From NCBI GenBank assembly GCA_042701975.1, contig CP170561.1, positions 3,286,001 through 3,350,000 of the forward strand: a stretch of DNA of 64,000 nucleotides. The letters run 5' to 3'. A program made the position numbers and the translations under genes. The notes below the pieces were generated by a model. It did not search any database, had not been told where the DNA came from, and worked only from the letters and a program-made list of their open reading frames with translations. This DNA comes from JAFALK01 sp042701975 (GTDB lineage: Bacteria > Pseudomonadota > Gammaproteobacteria > Burkholderiales > Burkholderiaceae_C). Positions 25,562 to 33,659 of the stretch are shown piece after piece. The first letter of the stretch is position 1, and every line of letters begins with the position of its first letter.

Positions 25562-26013
25562 TCCAAGGCGTAGACAACGGTCGGGACGTGATAGGCCTTT
25601 TTGAAGATTTCCAGTTCACGCTCGAGACGATTGGCTTGCGCTAGGTTCTTGCCAATGGCTCTGGCGACCTCTTGAGATGGCACAACGATGGCGGCACTGC
25701 TGATCGCATTGTTGAAGTACAGCACTTGCAGTTTGATGATGTCTGCATAGATGCGAGCCACGTTGCCGGTTTGCAGACAAAGGCCGACGTTGTCTTTGCT
25801 CGACGTAATGGTCATATCGGAATCTTTGGAGACGGCTACCTCGCCAGACCATCCGAGCGTCTTTATCGTGGTCAAAAATGCATCTCGAATTTTCGTTGCC
25901 GCACCTTCCACTGGCTTGATTGCGATGGCCGCAATTGCAGACTCAATATCTCTTTGATGCGCTTTTGGGACTGACTTATCCCCAGCACAGTGGCTGTACT
26001 TGTAGAACTTCAC
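25558..26013 (-). CDS. BglII-like restriction endonuclease-fold protein, catalytic site altered
   Basis: A 151-aa protein. Its C-terminal half (GLCLQTGNVARIYADIIKLQ, then AAIVVPSQEVA and VPTVVYALE) resembles the BglII/BamHI-type endonuclease pattern in which a V-E-V-Q-x-G-K strand carries catalytic Glu and Gln. Here Gln is kept (residue 81) but the Glu position reads Cys (residue 79). Asp64 and Asp66 lie upstream. It is shorter than BglII itself (about 223 aa). The GTG start overlaps the methyltransferase stop. It may be a recognition subunit without cleavage activity. The family match was made by eye. Confidence 0.6.
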   Translation of the reverse strand: MKFYKYSHCAGDKSVPKAHQRDIESAIAAIAIKPVEGAATKIRDAFLTTIKTLGWSGEVAVSKDSDMTITSSKDNVGLCLQTGNVARIYADIIKLQVLYFNNAISSAAIVVPSQEVARAIGKNLAQANRLERELEIFKKAYHVPTVVYALE

Positions 26014-26996
26014 TCTTCCCCCTGGGTTTTATATCCGTCTGGCGCCCGAGACAGGCTGCTGCGAGTGTGATCAAAAACAGGCTTGTTATGTGGGCGATAG
26101 CGAATAGTGCCATCGAGCGTCTCCTGCAGCCTCTTATGCCCGGTCTTCGCATAGCTTGCGTTGAGTTCGCAGCCCCAGAAACGACGCGCATGCAGCGCTG
26201 CGGCGACGCCCGCCGAGGCGACGCCCGCAAATGGATCAAATATCAGGTCACCAGGCTTGGTAAGAGAGAGTACAAGTCGCTCGATCAGGCCCACTGGGAA
26301 CTGGCACGGATGATCCGTCTTCTCGACATGATTGCCCTTGACGTTTGGGATGTTCCACACGTCCTCAGGGTTCTTGCCAAGGGGGTTGCCGGAGAATTCA
26401 CCCTGATTGGGGCCTTTGAAATGTTTTTTGCCTGGGTACTTGGCAGGGACGCGGACGGTGTCGAGGTTGAACGTGTACTTGTCCTTGCTGTTCTGAGTCT
26501 TTGTGTACCAAAGGACTACTTCGTACCGTCCTGAAAATCGCTTCTGCGCATGGAGACCATGCCCAAAGTGCCACACCACGCGATTGCGAAGCTGCAGTCC
26601 GTGCCGCTTGAAGATGGGTGCAAATTCGATGTCAAGAGGCCATATTTGATTGTCATCCACGTACGTACCAACCTGCCAGCACAAAGAGCCGCCTGACTTG
26701 AGTCGAGGAACTAGCTCATCAATGATCTGCTCCTGCCATTCCAAATAGCTGTCTAGAGCTTGGCGCGTCTCGTACTCTTTGCCGATGTTGTACGGCGGGG
26801 ACGACACGATTAGGTCAAAGAGAGGCTCGTTGGGAAGGAGCTTGAGAAGCCCCTCGATCTTTCCTTGCCACAAGGCGTAGTCGTGCGTCTGCAGCTCAGA
26901 GGTGTTCTGAGATTTACTCGCTCGCAAATGGTGGGCCGTTGAAGCCAGCTCCAACAGTTCAAATTCATTCAGTTTCACGGGGATTGGACTGAGCAT
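26010..26996 (-). CDS. Beta-class site-specific DNA methyltransferase (N4-cytosine or N6-adenine)
   Basis: A 328-aa SAM-dependent amino-methyltransferase. Motif IV is SPPYNIG (residues 66-72) near the N-terminus and motif I is FDPFAGVASAGVAA (253-266) near the C-terminus, which is the beta-class permutation. Ser before PPY is more common in N4-cytosine enzymes, although some N6-adenine enzymes have it. The region between (about 140-240) is the target-recognition part. It is the first enzyme of the overlapping five-gene cassette. The ATG at 26996 lacks a strong Shine-Dalgarno sequence. Confidence 0.88.
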   Translation of the reverse strand: MLSPIPVKLNEFELLELASTAHHLRASKSQNTSELQTHDYALWQGKIEGLLKLLPNEPLFDLIVSSPPYNIGKEYETRQALDSYLEWQEQIIDELVPRLKSGGSLCWQVGTYVDDNQIWPLDIEFAPIFKRHGLQLRNRVVWHFGHGLHAQKRFSGRYEVVLWYTKTQNSKDKYTFNLDTVRVPAKYPGKKHFKGPNQGEFSGNPLGKNPEDVWNIPNVKGNHVEKTDHPCQFPVGLIERLVLSLTKPGDLIFDPFAGVASAGVAAALHARRFWGCELNASYAKTGHKRLQETLDGTIRYRPHNKPVFDHTRSSLSRAPDGYKTQGEE

Positions 26997-27022
26997 TAGT
27001 GTTCTTATAGCCGCTCACAGGC

Positions 27023-27244
27023 TCATGGGGTGAGCCTGTGCTTTGGTGGAATACGGCGTGTGCGAGGTGCGGTCGTCCTGGGAGTTTCGACCTTGTGGGA
27101 GTCGTCGCAATATTGCGCCAGCAGCACTTCCAGCATGTTCACCATGCTGCGGTGCTCCGCATCCGCCACAGCCTTCAAGGTGGCCTTGAAGGAGGGAGAT
27201 ACGCGGAGGTTTAGCGTATCGGTCTTTACTTCGTCGAACGTCAT
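27023..27244 (-). CDS. Small ribbon-helix-helix-like protein
   Basis: A 73-aa protein. TDTLNLRVSPSFKATLKAVAD and MVNMLEVLL give a beta strand plus two helices, like Arc/MetJ-type regulators or antitoxins, followed by a basic tail (TAPRTRRIPPKHRL). The ATG at 27244 is used. It lies 26 bases upstream of the methyltransferase on the same strand, so it is a candidate regulator or first gene of the cassette. The 200 bases between it and the DUF1173 gene hold nothing recognisable. Confidence 0.6.
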   Translation of the reverse strand: MTFDEVKTDTLNLRVSPSFKATLKAVADAEHRSMVNMLEVLLAQYCDDSHKVETPRTTAPRTRRIPPKHRLTP

Positions 27245-27444
27245 GATTTGCCCCGCAACTGCACAGACAGTCTCTGTAGTGTAAGCAAGTCTTTGCCGGG
27301 GCCAAAGAAGGGCGTATCGAGGTAGGGTCACGGGCCTTTACCTCAACTGGTGTGGAATTGCGCCGCTCTTGCACCAAGATCACCAACCCAGCGGCGTATA
27401 GGTCCCGAGGGAGCCTTCATTTGCCGCGACGATGCTGGAAGCTG

Positions 27445-28632
27445 TCACAGCTGGCCAGCTGTAGATACGGCTGACGGCCGTGACGCGCTCAGTGGCCGGG
27501 GTGAATTGTCCACAGCGCCAGCGAACAGCAGGGGGGCGGGATATCCAGCATCATTCAGGGCGACGCTCGCCATCTGGACGTCGGGGCGGAGGTCGTAGCG
27601 CAATATCTTCGAAAAGGCTCTCTCGTCGTCGACCAATCGGTCAATGAGGTCGCGTTCGTTGACGCTCTCCACCGGGAGCCAGTGCCGTGTGGCTGTCATG
27701 AGGTAGATGCCGGTCATCATCGGCAATCCCAGATCATTGAGGCCGAAGGGAGCGATGGCGACCAGCCGGACTTCATCCGAAGCGTTCCAGAGCGCGAGTT
27801 CGTCCGCGAACCGGTTTTCGACGCGACGGTACAGCGTCTCGTCCATGGAGAATGCGACTTCCGGAATGTGTCGGATCACTGCCTTGTAACCGTGCCTGCC
27901 AGGCGAGATTTCCTTGATCTCTCCGATCAGCAGCAGCAGTTGCTGGGGGCGATCCGCTCTACGAACGGCACAGGACCAAGCGGCTCGGCGGCGGTCCGTG
28001 ATCACGTCCCTTTGTGTCAGTGTGAAGGCCTCCGGCACATACAGGCGGGAGGTCAAGGTCGCGCCTCCAGCGATCTTGTGTCCGGCGGCGTGGAGCAGTC
28101 GCTGTCGGACGCGCTCCCAATTGCGTCTGCCTTTGAAGCCTGGGTGCCACTGCGTCAGGCCTGCCTCGTCCCAAAGATAGTGGAGCATGCTGCGCAGGCT
28201 GAGTCGCGTGCCAGCGTGACGCAGCGTGCCTGCCCGCGGTACGGCGCTGACAGGTGGCGGCCCTCGGCGTCCCGGCTGAATTGACAACGAGAAGTCCAGG
28301 CGCAACGTCGTAGCGCCACCGCCCGGGTCCGCGAGGATGGCCGTTCCCAAGAGGGGCTCCAAGCCGCTGACGGCCTCAGCGGTTTCGAAAGCCCTGCAGC
28401 CTGGCGCGTGCTGTGCACCTGAATCTGGCATGCGCTTGATCAGGTACCGCTCGCCCACCTTTGCCACATACATCTCAACGCCTTCCGGGTGGCAGAGGCA
28501 CCGCGGACGCTGCTGCTCGCGGTAGGCCTGGGCGATGGCCTCAGCCAGCTCCTGGGCATCGGCGTCGAATACTTGATCGCCGATGGCCAGCTTGGCGATC
28601 CGGGGGATGTGGACGGCTGCGGTCTCGTTCAT
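27445..28632 (-). CDS. DUF1173 family protein
   Basis: A 395-aa protein of the DUF1173 family, which is found mainly in conjugative elements next to VirD4-type genes. A cysteine-rich N-terminal part (CLCHPEGVEMYV ... HAPGCRAFE) may bind metal. The following region is alpha/beta without a recognised catalytic motif. It is the most distal recognised gene of the conjugation block. Function unknown. Confidence 0.72.
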   Translation of the reverse strand: MNETAAVHIPRIAKLAIGDQVFDADAQELAEAIAQAYREQQRPRCLCHPEGVEMYVAKVGERYLIKRMPDSGAQHAPGCRAFETAEAVSGLEPLLGTAILADPGGGATTLRLDFSLSIQPGRRGPPPVSAVPRAGTLRHAGTRLSLRSMLHYLWDEAGLTQWHPGFKGRRNWERVRQRLLHAAGHKIAGGATLTSRLYVPEAFTLTQRDVITDRRRAAWSCAVRRADRPQQLLLLIGEIKEISPGRHGYKAVIRHIPEVAFSMDETLYRRVENRFADELALWNASDEVRLVAIAPFGLNDLGLPMMTGIYLMTATRHWLPVESVNERDLIDRLVDDERAFSKILRYDLRPDVQMASVALNDAGYPAPLLFAGAVDNSPRPLSASRPSAVSTAGQL

Positions 28633-28641
28633 GAGGGAATC

Positions 28642-29799
28642 TCAACGAACCGGTGCCGGTGCAGCCCGCTCGCGGGCGCGCGACGGTTCGCGAAGCGGTG
28701 CTGGAGACGCACGCTGTGGGGCCGCTGCCGGATCGTAGATCCGGATCTTGGGCATCTGGCCCGTCCGCGCACGTTGCGCGAGCTGCTCGTTCGCCGCATC
28801 CAGCACGGCGTTGCGCCTGGCCGCCGGCACGCCCCGTTCACGGAGGATGGCTTCGATGGCCGCGACGACGGCCTTGCGGCCGCCGCTCGCGCGCGACGAG
28901 CCCTTTTCATTGGGAGGGGTGACCGCTTGCGCGGTGGCCTCAGCCACCCGCTCGACGCGATAGGTCCGTTGGGCCTCCCGCTCACGCTTCAATGAGTCGA
29001 CGTCGGCCGGATTCGGCTCATAGCCTAGAGCTTTGACACCGCGTAAGGAGGCCTCAAGCCAGATCAGGCGCCGGAAATCCTCGCTGCCCGAGACACGCAG
29101 CCCTTTCCAGTTTCTGGCCAGGGCGACATCGATCATTGAGCGGGCCACCGATGGATTGTTCGTGTCCGTGGCCAGTCGGAATGCCGACTCGGTGAAAGCG
29201 ATGCGGGAGGTGTCCTCTCGGAATCGATATTCCGTATGGCCCACGGAGACGAGCCCAATCGTCGCAGTGGGCTTCTTGATGATGTAGCGCTCCTGCAGGT
29301 CGGCTTCGAGTTGGGCGATGTAGGCCGCGCGCTCCGGCTGCGCATCGCCTTGCAGCTTCGGGGTTGTTACCGCCGTCATTGAGACCTTCGGCGATGCTGA
29401 GTGCGGATGCGAGGTGGACGATCGGGCCGAAGGTCTGCCACGCTCAGCAGAATGAGATGGCTCGCCCCTCGTCGTGTCCAGCGGGTGCTCGGTCCGGGCC
29501 GCGAGCTGCTTGCCCCGGTGCCATTCGCCGCCAGAGCGGGTCACTGGCGTGCGCCTGCCGTCCTCGGCGATGGCCACGAACCGACTGCTGCCCAGCTCCT
29601 CGGCCTTCGCGATGATTGCCTCGAGAGACCGACTCCGGTGGGGAGCGTTGGCGAATGGATCCCGCAGCTCATAGCGCTCGACCGCTTCAGCAGGTTGCAT
29701 TCGGGAGCGCGCCTTGCCGCTAGGCGTTGGCTTGAGGGGCTCTGCGGCTCGGCCCGTCGCAGCCGTGGCTGCGGGCTCAGTCGTAGTCGGTTTTCCCAT
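28642..29799 (-). CDS. LPD7 domain protein (conjugation-associated)
   Basis: A 385-aa protein. Residues about 170-260 fit the LPD7 domain seen in large relaxase polyproteins, with ALARNWKGLRVSGSEDFRRL followed by WLEASLRG and LGYEP. The N-terminal 130 residues are low complexity, and the C-terminal part is basic and helical. AGGAGGT precedes the ATG. The relaxase catalytic part (HUH histidines) is absent, so it may be a stand-alone LPD7 protein or a remnant of a relaxase gene. Confidence 0.7.
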   Translation of the reverse strand: MGKPTTTEPAATAATGRAAEPLKPTPSGKARSRMQPAEAVERYELRDPFANAPHRSRSLEAIIAKAEELGSSRFVAIAEDGRRTPVTRSGGEWHRGKQLAARTEHPLDTTRGEPSHSAERGRPSARSSTSHPHSASPKVSMTAVTTPKLQGDAQPERAAYIAQLEADLQERYIIKKPTATIGLVSVGHTEYRFREDTSRIAFTESAFRLATDTNNPSVARSMIDVALARNWKGLRVSGSEDFRRLIWLEASLRGVKALGYEPNPADVDSLKREREAQRTYRVERVAEATAQAVTPPNEKGSSRASGGRKAVVAAIEAILRERGVPAARRNAVLDAANEQLAQRARTGQMPKIRIYDPAAAPQRASPAPLREPSRARERAAPAPVR

Positions 29800-29822
29800 G
29801 ACGACCTCCTCGGCCCCCAGCC

Positions 29823-30476
29823 TCAGGGCGCTCCTGCGCCCGCATCCAGTGCGATGGGCAGCTCGCGATAGATCTCGATTTCGACGCGCCGATTGAGCGC
29901 GCGTCCGGCGGCGTTGCCGTTGTCCGCGACTGGGTCTCCGACCGGTTGATAGGTGGCACGGATGCGGGCCGGATCGACGCCAGCTGCAATCAGGTAGTCG
30001 CGAACGGCTGCGGCGCGTGCCCGGGCGACACGGCTTTCAGCAGCGGAAGCGATGCTGCCGTCTGTCCGGCCGCGCAGCAGGATCAGTGGCGCAGGTCGCG
30101 CCCGCTCGATCAACGATTGGCCAGCTTGCTCGGAAAGCCTGACGTGCGAACTGCCGAAGTCAAAGCGCACGGTGTAGACGGTGTTCCCGGACGTCTCTTG
30201 CGCTGCGGAAGCCCCCAGGGTCCGCAGCTGCGCCAGCGCACGCTGCTGCGTGATCAGATTGGCCAGGATTGCTGAACTGGTGGCGGCGGAGCGCTCGGAT
30301 TCGGCGGTCTGGATTCGCATGCTCTGCAGCACGCTGCGACAGATCTGCAGCTCTACCGCGCTTCCGGCATTTGCGGGGTGCCGCGAAGACTGATCGACCA
30401 TTGGCGGTCTGGGCGGTGCGCTGCAGGCTGAAAGAACCAGCAGGCTGAGCAGCGGAGACATCCTGGCGATTCGCAT
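29823..30476 (-). CDS. OmpA-family lipoprotein
   Basis: A 217-aa exported protein with lipobox VLSAC near residue 19 and a C-terminal OmpA-like peptidoglycan-binding domain (YTVRFDFGSSHVRLSEQAGQ; LRGRTDGSIASAAESRVARA; ALNRRVEIEIYRE). It may anchor the secretion channel to the cell wall or replace the missing VirB7 lipoprotein; both are inference from position. The ATG at 30476 is used, as the longer frame has no signal-peptide start. Confidence 0.85.
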   Translation of the reverse strand: MRIARMSPLLSLLVLSACSAPPRPPMVDQSSRHPANAGSAVELQICRSVLQSMRIQTAESERSAATSSAILANLITQQRALAQLRTLGASAAQETSGNTVYTVRFDFGSSHVRLSEQAGQSLIERARPAPLILLRGRTDGSIASAAESRVARARAAAVRDYLIAAGVDPARIRATYQPVGDPVADNGNAAGRALNRRVEIEIYRELPIALDAGAGAP

Positions 30477-30495
30477 GGCAACTCCCTTCTTGGCG

Positions 30496-32565
30496 TCAAA
30501 GATTCGATAGGTTGGGGGCGGGATCGAGGCTGGGTTCATGCTCAGCTTTGACTTCGACGCCGGCGGTGCAGGCGATCAGGACGCCGTCTTCGTCGGGCGC
30601 AGGCTCGACAAACCCACCGGCGTCGCAGGCTCTGCTTGGGGGAGAAGAGGCGTTCCGTGCTCCGTCCGATGAGTCGCCTTCGAAAAATGCGATCAAGGTC
30701 GCTGCAATCTGTTCAGGAGTCCCCTCGAAGGCCGCGGGCAGCCGCGTGAGGTCGTGGGCCAATGCCTCCGGATCCAGCGTGATGTCCGGCGCCAGCTCTT
30801 CATCGGCGAATCGCCAGCGCTCCTGAACGCGCGCCAGGTGAAGCGCCAGCTTCAGCACCGTGACCCGTGGTGGCGCGAGGAGTCGGGCTGCGAACGCGGA
30901 CTCTCGGTAGTAGCGGATCTTCTCGGCGAGGATGGGTTTGCTGTTCTCCAGAATGATCACGGCGCGCTCGCTGCCGAGCTCCTTGAACTCCTGGGGCATC
31001 AGCAGGGCGCGACGCTGCTCTGATTCGTTCTGACTCGAGCTCGAATGCGCATGACCACCGAAGGATCGGCTGCGTCCGCGCGAGAGCGCGCGTTCTGTTA
31101 GGAATCCCAGCATGGCGCTGTACTCCTCAGCGTCACGCTGCTCGCGTGGCGCGAACAGGATCTGCAGGCCGTGGTTGGTCGCAAAGGTGCGCGCCTCCTT
31201 GTCACCGTAGACGGCATCCAGTTGGGACATGGCTTGGACGACCGTCAGCAAACGCAGGTTGTAGCCGACAAGAAAGGCCGCGGAAGTCGTGATCACGCTG
31301 GCACGACCCATGGCCGTGAACTCGTCGTTGACGATCAGGCATTGATAGCGCAGCGAATGGTCTCGCGCCGGCAGATGCTGGGTGTTCAGCGCAACCAGCT
31401 GAGAGAAGAACAGGTTGATCAGTGGACGCGCGCTCGCCAGCCTGTGCGGGGGAATGCGAACGTAGATGGACATGGGGCGGCGACGAACATCTGCGAGATC
31501 AAAATCGTTGGCACTTGTGGCTGCATCGACGATGGCGTCCGCGAAGATCGTCAGCGGTGCGACGAAGGTGGCAACGATGCTGGACTGGGTGTTCTCAGAG
31601 TTCGAGGTCAGGCGCCGCAAGGCATCTGTGCATTCGTCGGACAACGGCCTTTTCTGCTGGTGACGGCGAGCCGTCGTCTGGTTGAGGTGTTCCGCCAGAG
31701 ATCGCCCTTTGCCGGACGCCTGCCTGAGCATCTCGCCAACGGTGCGCGGAAGCTCGGGGGATTCGAGCAGCAGCAATCCCAAGCCAAGAAAGAGGTTGCG
31801 AGCCTGGTCGTTGAAGAAGCTTTCCGAGGCGGTGCCTCCACCATCGTTCGGGTAGAAGATCTGACCGATGGCCAACAGGTCGCCGACGCGGTGCAGGGGA
31901 TTGCCTCGCACGGAGGCCAATGGATTCCAGCGGTGGCTGCGCCCCTCGTCATCGAAGGGCGAGAAGGCGTAGACCGCCTGTCCTTGCCGGGCGCGATAGC
32001 CGGCCGTGATGTCGTAGTTTTCTCCCTTGATGTCGAAGACCACGACTGAATGGGGCCAGTTCAGCAGATTCGGGATGACCACGCCGACGCCCTTGCCGCT
32101 GCGCGTTGGCGCCGAGAGCATCACCGAGCGTTGGCCGCCTAGCGCGAGGATGCGCCCGCGGTAGCGACCGACGATGATGGCTGGCGGAGGCGCCTGTGTC
32201 AGGCCGGCCAGATTCACCTCAGCAGCGTTGGCAAAGCGGGCGTCGCCGTGCAGGGCCCGACGAGGACGCGCAGCGGCCACCAGGCTGGCGGGCAGCACAA
32301 CCAGCATGCCTACGCTCGAGACACCGATCGCGAGCTGCAACTTCTTGCGTTGCGCTGGGTCATCGGCGTACCGCTGCCAGTAGCGCACGATGCTCAAGAA
32401 GTGGGCCTTGGCAGGGTTGACCTTGTTCAGGATCAGGAAGGCTGCACCGGAGAGATAGAGGGCGGCGCAGACCAAGACGGCGCAGGTGCAAAGCCCAAAG
32501 AGCATCGCGGCTGCCTTGCGCGCAGGAGGCCAGGCAGCGTAGGGCAGGGCGGTGAAGCTGTTCAT
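30496..32565 (-). CDS. virD4: Type IV secretion coupling protein VirD4/TraG
   Basis: A 689-aa inner membrane ATPase that delivers substrates to the VirB channel. Two N-terminal transmembrane segments lie at about residues 20-45 and 78-98. Walker A is APTRSGKGVG (152-161) and Walker B is CLIVNDEFTAMG in the middle, with the family block VVFDIKGENYDITAGYRA. The ATG overlaps the virB11 stop (ATGA). The C-terminal 100 residues are acidic and variable. Confidence 0.95.
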   Translation of the reverse strand: MNSFTALPYAAWPPARKAAAMLFGLCTCAVLVCAALYLSGAAFLILNKVNPAKAHFLSIVRYWQRYADDPAQRKKLQLAIGVSSVGMLVVLPASLVAAARPRRALHGDARFANAAEVNLAGLTQAPPPAIIVGRYRGRILALGGQRSVMLSAPTRSGKGVGVVIPNLLNWPHSVVVFDIKGENYDITAGYRARQGQAVYAFSPFDDEGRSHRWNPLASVRGNPLHRVGDLLAIGQIFYPNDGGGTASESFFNDQARNLFLGLGLLLLESPELPRTVGEMLRQASGKGRSLAEHLNQTTARRHQQKRPLSDECTDALRRLTSNSENTQSSIVATFVAPLTIFADAIVDAATSANDFDLADVRRRPMSIYVRIPPHRLASARPLINLFFSQLVALNTQHLPARDHSLRYQCLIVNDEFTAMGRASVITTSAAFLVGYNLRLLTVVQAMSQLDAVYGDKEARTFATNHGLQILFAPREQRDAEEYSAMLGFLTERALSRGRSRSFGGHAHSSSSQNESEQRRALLMPQEFKELGSERAVIILENSKPILAEKIRYYRESAFAARLLAPPRVTVLKLALHLARVQERWRFADEELAPDITLDPEALAHDLTRLPAAFEGTPEQIAATLIAFFEGDSSDGARNASSPPSRACDAGGFVEPAPDEDGVLIACTAGVEVKAEHEPSLDPAPNLSNL

Positions 32566-33659
32566 GCTGCGGCGCTGGCCAGGGATTGCGCCTCGCCAAG
32601 GCGTTCGGCGCGTGGTGCGTAGTGGATCTCTGAGATGAACCGCCCGCCCGCATCCCGGTCGCATTGAACGACCACGTCAACCACGATTGACAGCAGCCGC
32701 TTGATCTCGCTCATCGTCAGCCCGCCACCGGCGCCCGTCTCGCGGATCATCAAGGCCATCTGCTCAAAAGCCAGCGCGCAGCTGCCCGAATGGACGCTGG
32801 TGGTGCTGCCCGGATGGCCCGACGCCGCGAGGCGTACGAAGTGAAAACACTCGTCGCCGCGGACCTCGGCCAGCAAGATGCGATCCGGTCGCATGCGCAG
32901 CGACGCCTCGAGCAGCGACTTGGCCGTCACACGCGCCGTTCCCTGCGCATCCTTGCTGTAGAAGAGATGGACCACGTTCGGGTGACTGGGCAGCGTGAGC
33001 TCGGCCGTGTCTTCGATGGTGATCAGTCGCTCGGTTTTGGGCACTTCTTCAACCAGCCCCCGCATGAAGGTGGTCTTGCCGGACCCGGTCCGGCCACTCA
33101 CGACGATCGTTTGCCGTTCCCGGACCGCCAGGCGAAGGAAATCGGCACAACGGCCTGCCCGTCGGAGTTTGAGCAGTTCCTGCTCGAACGGTGCCGGGCT
33201 TCTGTCAGCCGCGCTGTGCGCCAGGTTCGTCCGTTTGAAGATGCCCTCGCGCTCGAAATCGGCCAGACTCCTGACGACCCCCGAGGGCTTGCGCACCGTG
33301 ATCGATACGGATCCACGCGGCACAGCCGGCGGAATCACAAACTGAACGCGTTCACCGCTGGGCAGTGTCGCTGACAGTAGCGGATGCTCCTGGTTGACCT
33401 GCTGGTCGCAAAAGGTGGCAACAGCAGTGGCCAGCGAGAGGCAGCGCTCCTGCGTCATGTCAGGTGCTGGAATAACTTGCCAGCCCTCTTGCGTCTCGAT
33501 GAACAGCTCCCCGGGGCGGTTGAGACACACCTCCAAGACGCCCTTCGTGTCGAGGTGCGCGCGCAAGGGGCGCATGAACTCGATCACTGAGGTGGCGTCG
33601 CCGCACCAGAGCTCGCTGAAATCGGCTTGCTGAGACGGCGAGGACGCGGCGGTTTTCAT
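32562..33659 (-). CDS. virB11: Type IV secretion ATPase VirB11
   Basis: A 365-aa hexameric traffic ATPase on the cytoplasmic side of the channel. Walker A SGRTGSGKT (188-196), the Asp box TIEDTAELTLPSHPNVVHL, Walker B RILLAEVRGDE and His box SGHPGSTTSVHSG are all present. It overlaps virB10 and virD4 by 4 bases each. Confidence 0.95.
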   Translation of the reverse strand: MKTAASSPSQQADFSELWCGDATSVIEFMRPLRAHLDTKGVLEVCLNRPGELFIETQEGWQVIPAPDMTQERCLSLATAVATFCDQQVNQEHPLLSATLPSGERVQFVIPPAVPRGSVSITVRKPSGVVRSLADFEREGIFKRTNLAHSAADRSPAPFEQELLKLRRAGRCADFLRLAVRERQTIVVSGRTGSGKTTFMRGLVEEVPKTERLITIEDTAELTLPSHPNVVHLFYSKDAQGTARVTAKSLLEASLRMRPDRILLAEVRGDECFHFVRLAASGHPGSTTSVHSGSCALAFEQMALMIRETGAGGGLTMSEIKRLLSIVVDVVVQCDRDAGGRFISEIHYAPRAERLGEAQSLASAAA

